The notes beneath the pieces were generated by a model. It saw only the letters and a list, made by a program, of their open reading frames with translations. It had not been told where the DNA came from and did no database searches. The position numbers and the translations under genes were made by a program. This document shows, one piece after another, positions 23,119-31,926 of a stretch of DNA of 64,000 nucleotides (within the stretch, counting starts at the first letter, position 1; each line of letters opens with the position of its first letter). The stretch is from assembly GCA_019188255.1 (NCBI GenBank), contig JAETXT010000006.1, positions 5,704,001 to 5,768,000 of the forward strand, in the 5' to 3' direction. Origin of the DNA: Verticillium longisporum (lineage: Eukaryota; Ascomycota; Sordariomycetes; Glomerellales; Plectosphaerellaceae).

Positions 23119-24773
23119 TCACTCCTCCTCGTCTTTTGCAGACGATGAGATAGCTACCTGACAAGTTCTCGCGTTGTGGCCGGTCTTCCCGCATACGCTA
23201 CAGCATCGTTTCTTCGGCTGGGACCACGACGCGGGACCCGGGTTCTGCAGCGTTTCCTCTTTTATCTGGATATCTACTTCCTTCTGAGCAATCTTGTCCT
23301 GTCCCTCGCCTACAGCCATGCTTCCTCCTTCCCGGAGACGTAGCTTTTTGGCCCTCCGGCGTCGGCTTAGTGTAGCATTTTCCTCTCGAAGGATCATAAC
23401 CTCTGACTTCAAAAGAGCGATCTGGTGCATAACACCCCGCGTCCCCTTCGCAAGATAGTCAACAGCATCTAAAATTGACGTTGGGGAGCTTCCCTGGTGG
23501 CGTGAGATTCGCCCTTTGATGAAGTCAGTCTGGGAACCTGCCTCGAGCAGGTTAGTGGGCGTCTTAGAGACCCAAGAATCACGCTCCCCGTGGGACGTCC
23601 CCGGAGGCGTCGTCGTCCTCAACCTCACATCCAGCTTTGACAGGACTGTTTCCGGGTTATGGGGGACAAGCCCCGCTCCTCGAAAGCCTCCCTGGATGTT
23701 TTTTCTGTCATTGCTTGCTGAAATGCAGCCGAAAACGCCGGGAAGAAGTCCTCTTTGCTGATGTGCGTTGTACCCGCCCTCATCCTATCCTCGATTTGCC
23801 GACCGTATGCTTTCTTTAGTGGGCCAAAACACCCAACATCGAGAGGCTGGAGTAGATGTGACGAATGAGGAGGCATACAGAGTGTGATGATGTTGTTCTC
23901 CTTGCAGTAGAGTTCGAAGTCGACCGAGTGGTGACTTTCGTGGCCATCCAGGATCAGTAGGCGATAACCGCCCGAAGTACGGGACTTTGTATGCCTGTCA
24001 AAATGCCGAATCCATTCCAGACCAATATCATTCGTCGTCCAGCCGTTTGGAGATGTTGCGATTCTCCAGTCGCGAGAAATCGCGTCGTCCTGGTACCAGC
24101 TCGAGAGGTGGTACTTGCCCGAAACCACGATGAACGGCGGGACGGAGAAACCCAACGCGCCAACGCCCTGGATCACCGTAACCCATTCCCGGTTGCCTGG
24201 CTGCCTCATCTTCACATTGGACCGTCTTTCCGAACTGGTCACGACCATTCCGTTGGCGATAACGCCCATCTGGAAGCCGGTCTCGTCAAAGTTGTACATG
24301 TCAGCCTCTTGGATGCCGTACTTGGCGATCATGTTATGCACGAGGCGGAACCACGCGTTTATCGCGTCCGGATCTTCGCATTGGGCCCTCTTGTAGTCGT
24401 ACTTGCGAAAGAAACGCGTCCGGAGCTCTGGTTGCCGTTTGACGAAGTTTGCGGCCCAGTTCTTCCCGACGCGTGGCGCGTCACGGTCGGCAAGCAGGCG
24501 ATTCGCCATATCTCCGACCTCACCCAACCGGGGAGGGTAAGATCGCGCATCTAGGTCAAGGATATATTCGACAATAGTTTTCTCTTCTAGTACTGTTAAT
24601 TTGGCAGAATTGGGCGGGCTTTCGCGTCGGGAGGGTTTGCCCTTCTGGCGTCGGAGGAGCGTCGTTAAGGGGACGGTGTAGATCCTCGCAGCACTCCGGG
24701 CGCTTAGGTTCGGGTCATTGTCCATAGCTTGGATAGCAAGGAATAATTGACCTTCTTTTGAAAGAGTCTCCAT
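23119..24773 (-). CDS. Pogo/Fot-family transposase, one-base frameshift
   Basis: Cut-and-paste transposase of about 551 residues. It begins with a psq-like helix-turn-helix (about 1-50, LSARSAARIYTVPLTTLLRR), then a CENP-B/Tc5-type HTH (KNWAANFVKRQPELRTRFF, about 125-145). The DDE-superfamily core carries three aspartates in YNFDETGFQMG, LLILDGHESHH and LLQPLDVGCFGPLKKAYG. The C-terminal tail has a coiled segment and a CCHC knuckle (CSVCGKTGHNARTC). The frame is broken at an A6 run (T6 at 23699-23704 on the plus strand). The sister copy has seven there, which would restore the reading frame into GGFRGAGLVPHNPE. It may be functional if that base is a sequencing error. Confidence 0.88.
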
Positions 24774-24825
24774 CGCGGGCGGAGGTGGAATCTGTAGAAT
24801 TCAGGTGTAGGTCGTGGGCCCGGGC

Positions 24826-24871
24826 GAAGTGAACCACTCGCTTGGGTGAACCACTCGCTTGTGGATTACGT
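24826..24871 (-). repeat. Right terminal inverted repeat of copy 1
   Basis: 46-bp partner of 23012-23057, ending at the TA 24872-24873. Confidence 0.9.
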
Positions 24872-24947
24872 TAGCTATAGAATAATATAATTTTTATAAT
24901 ATTCTATAGAGCTATTCTATAATAATAAACGTTTAAGTTCTCTTATA

Positions 24948-24990
24948 ACGTACATGTACAGTGAGTGGGCCAGTACAGTGAGTGGACCAC
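24948..24990 (+). repeat. Left terminal inverted repeat of copy 2
   Basis: 43 bp with two GTACAGTGAGTGG boxes; matches 26763-26805 inverted. Confidence 0.88.
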
Positions 24991-25069
24991 CTCACCTCGA
25001 CCCGACAAACATTCCAACCCAGAACTAAACAAAAACATAGGAAATCAATTGAAATCACGCCCCATTACC

Positions 25070-26706
25070 TTATTCAGAAGATAATATAGTCATCTGACAA
25101 GTTCTCGCGTTATGGCCAGTATTTCCACAGGTGCCACAGGTCCGTTTCTTCGGTATAGCCCGAGTCGCGCGACCCGGATTCTGCCTCGTTTCCTCCCTCA
25201 TCTGAACATCTACCTCCTTCTGGGCAATCTGGTCTTGTCCATCACCTAGAGTCATACTCCCTCCTTCCCTGAGACGTACTTTTTAGCTCTCCGACGTCGG
25301 CTAAGGGTAGCATTCTCGCTTTCAAGTATCTTGAGCCTTGCGTCCATTAGGACGAACTGGTGCATTATCTTGTGTGTACCCTTCGTGTATTGGTCGATAG
25401 CCTGAAGCATTGATGTTGGTGAGCTTCCCTGGTGTCGGGAGATTCGATTCTTAATGAATTCGGACTGTGAAGTGGCTTCAATCGGGTTTGTAGGAGTCTT
25501 ACACACCCATGGCTTAGGGAGTCCAGAAGACGTTCCTGGCGGCGTTGGTGTCTTTAATTTCACATCCAGCCTTGAAAGGACTGCTTCTGGGTCATGGGGG
25601 TAAGTCCAGCCCCTTGAAAACCTCCCTGGATGTTTTTTTCTGTCATAGAATTCTGGAATGCCGTAAAAAAGCTGGGAAGAAGTCCTCCTTGGAGATATGG
25701 TTTGTACCTGCCTTCATCTTCATCTCAATTTGCCGACCGTACGCTTTCTTCAGCGGTCCAAAACAGCCGACATCGAGAGGTTGGAGTAGATGGGACGAAT
25801 GAGGAGGCATACAAAGTGTAATGATCTTATTCTCCTTACAGTAAAGCTCGAATTTGGCGGAGTGGTGGCTTTCGTGGCCGTCTAGGATGAGAATGCGAAA
25901 TGCGCCCGAAGTACGCGACCTTGTATGTTGGTCGAAGTGCCGAATCCAATCGAGACCAATATCATTCGTAGTCCAGCCGTTTGGAGAGGTTGCGACCTTC
26001 CAGTCGCGAGGAAACGCGTCTTCTTCGTACCATGACGAGAGGTGAAATTTACCCGCAACAACGATGTATGGCGGGACACAGAATCCGGTCGCGCCAACGC
26101 CCTGGATCACTGTAACCCATTCCCGATTACCCGGCTGTCTCATCTTAACGTTAGAACGTCTTTCAGAGTTTGTAACAACCATTCCATTAGCGATAACGCC
26201 CATTTGGAAACCGGTCTCATCGAAGTTATAGGTGTCTTCGTCCGTCACGCCGTACTTCGCGACCATGTTACGTACGAGCGTAAACCACGCGTTTATCGCG
26301 TCGGGATCTTCGCATTGGGCCCTCTTATAGTCGTACTTTCGAAAGATACGCGTCCGGAGCGCAGGTTGTCGTTTGACGAATCTTGAAGCCCATCGCGGTC
26401 CGACGGGTGGCGCGTCGCGCGCCGCCAGCAGGACATTCGCCATATCTCCAACACTATCCAACCGAGGGGGTATGATCGGGAATCTAGGTCTAGTATGTAT
26501 TCGACAATCGTTTGCTCTTCTAGCATTGTTAATTTCTTTAATTTGGATGTGATTTCGCTTCGGGATGGGGTGCCGTTCTGGCGGCGAACGAGAGTCGTTC
26601 GGCTGACATTGTAGATGGCTGCAGCACGTCGGGCGCTTAACCCTGGATCTTTTTCCATTGCTTGACGGGCAAGGAATAGCTGACTGTCTTGAGAAGGTGT
26701 TTCCAT
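25070..26706 (-). pseudogene. Broken Pogo/Fot transposase
   Basis: Same architecture as the transposase of copy 1 and roughly four-fifths identical in the core (DDD residues in NFDETGFQMG, LILDGHESHH, LQPLDVGCFGPLKKAYG; knuckle CGTCGNTGHNARTC). At least three one-base losses break it. One is in a C5 run (G5 at 26466-26470), where the protein must continue SYPPRLDSVGDMAN. One is near 25600, where the copy-1 codons for GLVPHNPE are out of frame. One is near 25285, between RRRRAKK and the knuckle. The start ATG is 26706. Some of the damage may be sequencing error, but three breaks suggest an inactive copy. Confidence 0.85.
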
Positions 26707-26762
26707 GACTGGTTGTAGAGAAAAGTAAGGTGGAATGTTGAAGTTTGGAGAATGACGCGAAA

Positions 26763-26805
26763 GTGGTCCACTCACTGTACTGGCCCACTCACTGTACATG
26801 TACGT
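26763..26805 (-). repeat. Right terminal inverted repeat of copy 2
   Basis: Partner of 24948-24990, ending at TA 26806-26807. Confidence 0.88.
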
Positions 26806-27895
26806 TACTCTATTAGCTAGAGCTTAAAATCTAACTCTACTTCCCCTATAGGTCTAGAGGTAGTCTAAGCGCCTTATCTACGTATAGCTACTAAGGGTTA
26901 GCCTATTATATATAGAGGGTACCCCTTAGACCTATTTTTTAGGTTTTTAGATCTTAATAATTTATCTAAATCTAATTATACTCGTAAGTCCCCCTTATAT
27001 AGTAATTCCTATCTAATTTATATATTCTTAATTATTATAAATAAATACTTTCTAAGATATGCTTTATTCCTATTAAGATTAATTTAAAAATTTCTCTTAA
27101 TTAATTATAACCTTCTTCTTAATTACCCCTCTATTTTCCTACCTTCGATCTAAATGAAAAATATACTATTTTATAGCTCTTATTAAGGGCTATAAGAATC
27201 CTCGATCTATTTCTCGACCCGATATCTCCTTCTAGAGATATAACTACTTTTATCTCTCCCTTCCTCTTATCTATTATTATCTCTTTATCCTATAACTAAG
27301 CTTTACCCTTAATCGTTACTTAATACCTCCTATATCGATTATCATTATATACTGTTAAATCTTAATAAGAGTAAAACGTATCTTAGAAAGTATCTATTTA
27401 TAATAATTAAGAATATATAAATTAAATAGGAATTATTATATAAAGGGGCCTTATAAATATAATTAGAATTAGATAATTATTAAGATTAAAAACCTAAAAA
27501 ATAGGTCTAAGGGTGCCCTCTATATATAATAGACTAACCCTTAGTAATTATATATAGATAAAGCGCTTAGACTACTTCTAGATCTATAGGGAAGTAGAGT
27601 TAGATTTTAAGCTCTAGCTAATAGGGTATAAGAGAACTTAAACGATTATTACTATAGAATAGCTCTATAGAATAGTATAAAAATTATACTATTCTATAGC
27701 TACGATTTCTCTCTATTTTATAATATATATATTATTATAGTTTAGCTTTTATTTAAGCTATTAGAGTAATTATAAGACTCTAATACTTTATAACTCCTAT
27801 AGAGAGTAATCCTCTTTAATAATTATAGAACTATAATTACTATTAAGCGATTATAGTATAATAATTATAGAATAGTAATTACTAGCCTATATAAC

Positions 27896-27915
27896 TCCTA
27901 GTTATATAACTAGGA
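27896..27915. repeat. Perfect 20-bp palindrome
   Basis: TCCTAGTTATATAACTAGGA equals its own reverse complement. A second hairpin (ATATCCCC ... GGGGATAT, 27939-27963) follows. Both lie in the AT-rich block. Confidence 0.7.
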
Positions 27916-28104
27916 ATTATAATATATAGAGAACCCCTATATCCCCTCTTAATAGGGGGATATCTTAATATAATACTATTAATTAAGTATTTAAGATCTA
28001 AGCTTATCGGACCCTATAACCACGACTATATCACTAGATTTATAGCTCTATTATTAGTCGAGATATAGACCCCTATAAATAGCTGTTTTTAGTGTATTTT
28101 GGTG

Positions 28105-28132
28105 TTCGGTTAGGGGTATTCGGTTAGGGGTA
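28105..28132 (+). repeat. Exact tandem duplication of a 14-mer
   Basis: TTCGGTTAGGGGTA occurs twice head to tail at the edge of the AT-rich block, about 60 bp from the stop of the Ufd1-like gene. It contains TTAGGG but is far too short to be a telomere. Confidence 0.8.
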
Positions 28133-28189
28133 GTGCGTCTTAAACCTTTTTCTCTTTAGAATATCGTGGTATCATTGAAACGCCGCCCA

Positions 28190-30478
28190 TTATGTACACG
28201 CGCCTTTCATAGGTGCCCAATCATGTAACCACTCCCGTGCTTTACCCAGATCTCCAGCAGCCGCCTCGCACGCTGCTATGCACCATTCCTGTTCCCAAAC
28301 ATTGTCACTGGCAAGTACCGTTGCCAGCTTTCTGCTCGTCTGGTTTCGCTCATCGACACAGAAGAAAAGGGGCTCATCTAGCCGTGGGACATTCTCCACC
28401 AGTGGCTTCACAAGCGGCAAGACAGCCTGGGCACTTGCAGCTTTGGCTTCCAAAGCCGCGTTGGCGCGGCCGGTCTTACACCACTGGTTGGCGCACCACG
28501 ACTTGCCGCAGCCCGTCATCATTTGTGACAGGTAACGTCGTTCAATGCGCCGGCGAAGCGCCTTTCCCCTTGGATCGTGCATGCTGACATATAGTGGTCC
28601 GAAACATAGCGAGCAAAGACCAATGTCATTGCTGGGCCCCTGTCCCATTGTTGTGCCTGCACCAACAGCTCCCAAAGGCCCGACGCCGTGTAGTGTGCGA
28701 CCGCAATTTGCATTGCGACACACGTCAGGCTTGCGCTGCGACACCTTGTCAAGTTCGTGGTGCTTCATGTGGGCAGACATGTCACGCATACGAACAATTT
28801 TGTTGCATAGGTGGCACTCGGTAGTTCGTGCCCCATCAGCGACCTCATGCGCAGAAAGACCAGATAGAATGACTTCAGCTGATGGACTCAAGGGATCTCC
28901 TTCCTGCGGCACTTCGAGGTGACAAAACCTGCAGAGAATCAGCTTGCCAGGGCAGACACTGGTCCTGTGAAGGGCCAGCTCGACCAAGGATGGTACAGTC
29001 ATGCCACATGAAGAACACTGACACTCGCTGTGTCGCTGAGCGTCATGCTTGGCTTTGCTGGCAGCTGTATCGCCAAATTCGTCGTCAAATTCGCAGTGCC
29101 AGTGCGCTTCCCATTCAGGGGAGCCCTTTTTGAATACCGACTTGCACCTCGGACAGATGACGTTATTGCGTCGACAGAAGTTTTGGTGCAGCAGTATTGT
29201 TCGGCTCGGCACCCACTGCCGACAATTCTGGCATTGCTCATCGTCCAATGAGTGCGATGTGCTAGAATCACCCGACGTGGTAGATGGAGGGTCGGAAACA
29301 ACAGCAGCAGACCTTGCACGAAGTGTGAAGGACAGAGTGGCTGAACCCGACGAAACCGAATTTGGATATCCGTGTACTGCGATCAGCAGCTGGTCTGCGT
29401 CTTCAAGCTCGACATTTGTAGGGTTGAGAATAATTGTCTTCATGCCACTCCGTGCGACAGATATCTCGCCAAATACGTGCTCTAAATCGCGTGGCAAAGC
29501 CCGTTGTCGAGACGATTTTGGACTGACAAATAAGTCAAGCGAATCGGGATTGGACATGCCGGAAAGCTCAATTATCAAGGGAGCAGATCTGTTCCAAGAT
29601 GGCAGTTGGAAATCGACATATTGACCGGGCACAACCTGACCATCGATGGGCTTCCAAATGTCTAGCGTGCCGCCTTTGGAGCTTCCGTTGGCGCTTCCCG
29701 TCTCTTCTTGAGCCATTATCTGACGCAGAGTTTCGCGAGCCTGCTCCTCGTTCAGAGCTTCTATATCAACCTCGAGATCAGTGTCGACAACACATATACC
29801 ATCGCCTTCGGGCGAGAATTTATCGATAAGAAATTGGAATTGTTCTCCCTTGACACCGCGAACGGCAAGAACAGCATCTTTTGTCAGGGTAGTGAAGCTC
29901 TGGCGCAGCTGACGCTCGAGGAGAGACTTCCAGTCGTCGGGATTGTAGCCTGCTTCAAGGGGACGTAGCCGAACGTATGTGCCTTTGGGAAGATGTTTTG
30001 CGTGAATCGTGATCCGCGGGTAGGCTTTGCTTTGGTCGCTCGTCGCGTGGGCATCGCTGTCGATGTCACTCTCGCTCGCGAACATGCTGCTGTCGATGCC
30101 CAGGGCTTCCATCAGGTATGGGCCCAGCGCGACTTGCCCCTCTTCGGCAGAGAACTCGCGTATTCCAGCATGCACGGCATTTCCGTTGATCGGATTAACG
30201 AGGCGAAAGGTTAAGGGATTCGGAAGTTGGGAGGTCTCGTGGTAAGGTCCAGATTGGTGGGTGGCGTAGGGATTGAAAGGGTCGCGTGACGAGGAGAAAG
30301 TCTGGTTCGGATGAGAAGGCGACCGGGAGGCTGCGAGAAGGTGTTCCAGAGCTGATTGAGGGAGGAGGATTTTATCTCCACGGAGGTCTTTCGGTGCGCT
30401 TCTCGCTGGCGGGACAACAGAGAATGACGCAGACCAGGTGATCGAGGGATTGTTGTCTTGAGGCTCAATGTCACCCAT
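28190..30478 (-). CDS. Ufd1-domain protein with TRAF-like zinc fingers and AZUL-like module
   Basis: A single 762-codon exon. Residues about 10-250 match the Ufd1 double-psi barrel, which in yeast binds ubiquitin and works with Cdc48-Npl4 (ILLPQSALEHLLAA, YLMEALGI, HAKHLPKGTYVRLRPLEAGY, DWKSLLERQLR). A beta-rich middle section follows. Next are Cys/His zinc-finger repeats (about 410-560, with CQNCRQWVPSRTILLHQNFC and later CPRC, CSSC, CRFC, CHLC). The C-terminal Cys cluster (RRIERRYLSQMMTGCGKSWC plus ANQWC) is typical of the AZUL domain first described in E3A ligases. The tail (EQEWCIAACEAAAGDLGKA) is UBA-like. This is longer than canonical Ufd1 (about 360 residues), so it is a paralogue with its own zinc modules. 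A ubiquitin-dependent role is likely; partners are unknown. Confidence 0.85.
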   Translation of the reverse strand: MGDIEPQDNNPSITWSASFSVVPPARSAPKDLRGDKILLPQSALEHLLAASRSPSHPNQTFSSSRDPFNPYATHQSGPYHETSQLPNPLTFRLVNPINGNAVHAGIREFSAEEGQVALGPYLMEALGIDSSMFASESDIDSDAHATSDQSKAYPRITIHAKHLPKGTYVRLRPLEAGYNPDDWKSLLERQLRQSFTTLTKDAVLAVRGVKGEQFQFLIDKFSPEGDGICVVDTDLEVDIEALNEEQARETLRQIMAQEETGSANGSSKGGTLDIWKPIDGQVVPGQYVDFQLPSWNRSAPLIIELSGMSNPDSLDLFVSPKSSRQRALPRDLEHVFGEISVARSGMKTIILNPTNVELEDADQLLIAVHGYPNSVSSGSATLSFTLRARSAAVVSDPPSTTSGDSSTSHSLDDEQCQNCRQWVPSRTILLHQNFCRRNNVICPRCKSVFKKGSPEWEAHWHCEFDDEFGDTAASKAKHDAQRHSECQCSSCGMTVPSLVELALHRTSVCPGKLILCRFCHLEVPQEGDPLSPSAEVILSGLSAHEVADGARTTECHLCNKIVRMRDMSAHMKHHELDKVSQRKPDVCRNANCGRTLHGVGPLGAVGAGTTMGQGPSNDIGLCSLCFGPLYVSMHDPRGKALRRRIERRYLSQMMTGCGKSWCANQWCKTGRANAALEAKAASAQAVLPLVKPLVENVPRLDEPLFFCVDERNQTSRKLATVLASDNVWEQEWCIAACEAAAGDLGKAREWLHDWAPMKGACT

Positions 30479-31926
30479 GTTGTGATAGAGGGGTCAAGTG
30501 GCCAGATTGGTGGGAGAAGAGGGTAGGTCGAGGGAGAGTTGAATGTACGGATTTATCATGACAAGCTTCGTAGAGATTATGGCGGTTTTTCGGATCATTG
30601 AGTGCACGGCGCAATTGGCATCATGGCTTCGAAGAGGCCCAGCTGTCGAGGGGCCATAACAGATGATTCAGCAACATTTCATTTCTTCGCGATTCTATGG
30701 TGACTTTGATTCGTGCAGGGGCCACCCGCTACGATGACGTGGGAAAGCTTGCGCCACAGAGGGCACCCCATCCGCCACTTCAGGCCTTTTGGGGACTACA
30801 GATCCGAGCCGAAGATTATCCATTAGTGAGTGGGGGTGGCTGGTAAATGTTCTGGCTGGCCTTATACAGAAGAGCAGATGACCATAAGGTAAGTTCGCGA
30901 TCCTTCTCTGGCATCGACACTAAAAGCTAACATGATACTGAGGGGGTCCGAAGCATCCGACCTAAGACCTAAATGAGTCGTTCAGAGACGCCAAGAGGGC
31001 TTGTGCCAGCTACAAAATCAAAGCCCAATGTGATCGTCAATAAGGCCAGTCAAGCCACCTCTTGGGCATCACGGATCGCCCAGCCGAAACCAATCCCAAA
31101 ATACATAGGTAATGTCCGACTCTGGCTTCGTCACTGGCGCGGGACAATCAGCCAAGAACCCCCATACAAGGTACATGTCGTGTCGTTCTTCACCGCCTGT
31201 CCGGGGAGTCATCCCGCACCCCACGGACGCCCGGCCGAGATGCAGCTCGAGCCACTGCGGTGGCCGTGCATTAAATCGATAAGTCGGCAGGTCTAAGCGG
31301 GTTGTCGCGGCTAATTTGGTCATGTAACAGTTTCAAGCAGCAGCTTCATTGGAGAGCTCCGATGCTCGACATGTCTCGCACCTACTTTCAACCACCCTCC
31401 CAAAGCATTCAACGCCTCTCCCCCGATCTCAACCAAAGCTAACCCCCAACCCGTTTCATTCGGTCCGTCGATCTTCAGGGTCCGCATGCTGGGACTGGCT
31501 TAGTATCAGAGGGCCATGCAAGGATGCAGCAACTCCGCACACACCAAACGTGATGCCAGCTCGCCTTGAACACGGCGTTGTTCGAGTCGAACCAGACAGG
31601 CCGATCCAACTAGAGAGGCCGAAGAGCGCTCATTATTTGCTCTAGCTACTGAAGCTATAGAGCTCTAGGTATCCAGCATCCCAGCGAATATATACGCGAG
31701 CAACACCCCTCCATCATATGTCTTAGCTTCGAGGCACCTGAGGCACTGATCAGCTCATCATCCATCGTTGTCCTGCCTATAACTACCCGGTGTTCCCGAC
31801 CAAGAGGTCCCAACATCAACCACCGTTGTGCCCTGATATCCGCCATCGCCAGGTTCTCGCCTTGCGCTTCATCGTTATCTATCCTCGGTATCCACTCTTC
31901 GCAGCACCCTCTCCTTCGGCCGTACC
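30479..31926. other. Intergenic between divergent genes
   Basis: About 1.45 kb upstream of both the Ufd1-like gene and the F-box gene. A 107-codon frame at 30973-31296 shows no recognisable domain. No repeat was seen. Confidence 0.45.

Larger units (their letters stand above)
23012..24871 (-). mobile_element. Pogo/Fot-type DNA transposon, copy 1 (1860 bp)
   Basis: Bounded by 46-bp inverted repeats (23012-23057 and 24826-24871) beginning ACGTAATCCACAAGCG and flanked on both sides by TA (23010-23011, 24872-24873), the Tc1/mariner target duplication. Each repeat holds two direct copies of GCGAGTGGTTCAC. The element carries one transposase gene on the minus strand. It has normal CA/TG content, unlike the AT-rich block next to it, so it escaped or postdates RIP. 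Confidence 0.92.
24948..26805 (-). mobile_element. Pogo/Fot-type DNA transposon, copy 2 (1858 bp), inserted in the foldback element
   Basis: Bounded by 43-bp inverted repeats (24948-24990, 26763-26805) starting ACGTACATGTACAGTGAG and flanked by TA (24946-24947, 26806-26807). Each repeat has two copies of a GTACAGTGAGTGG box. The tips differ from copy 1, but the subterminal CGACCCGACAAACATTCC is shared, so this is a different subfamily. The older arm sequence resumes on both sides exactly as expected for an insertion. Confidence 0.92.
24874..27700. mobile_element. Old AT-rich foldback element, interrupted by transposon copy 2
   Basis: After removing copy 2 and its TA duplication, about 967 bp remain. 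They begin GCTATAGAATAATATAA and end in the inverse (TTATACTATTCTATAGC at 27684-27700). Both ends are flanked by TA (24872-24873 and 27701-27702). The left arm is 24874-24945 plus 26808 to about 27080; the right arm is about 27358-27700. The arms match over about 345 bp with scattered transitions, and the loop is about 277 bp. CA and TG dinucleotides are almost absent while CT, CC and CG remain, the pattern left by RIP. No coding capacity is visible. It could be a non-autonomous Tc1/mariner-type element or the shell of one. Confidence 0.75.
27703..28140. other. AT-rich RIP-like sequence outside the foldback element
   Basis: Continues the AT-rich, CA/TG-poor composition to about 28080, then returns to normal base use just before the 3' end of the Ufd1-like gene. 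It contains palindromes but no reading frame of note. It is probably another RIP-mutated repeat that is too decayed to name. Confidence 0.6.

Noticed and set aside
28105..28132. Telomere or subtelomere
   Set aside because: Only two imperfect TTAGGG-containing units, with ordinary genes on both sides.
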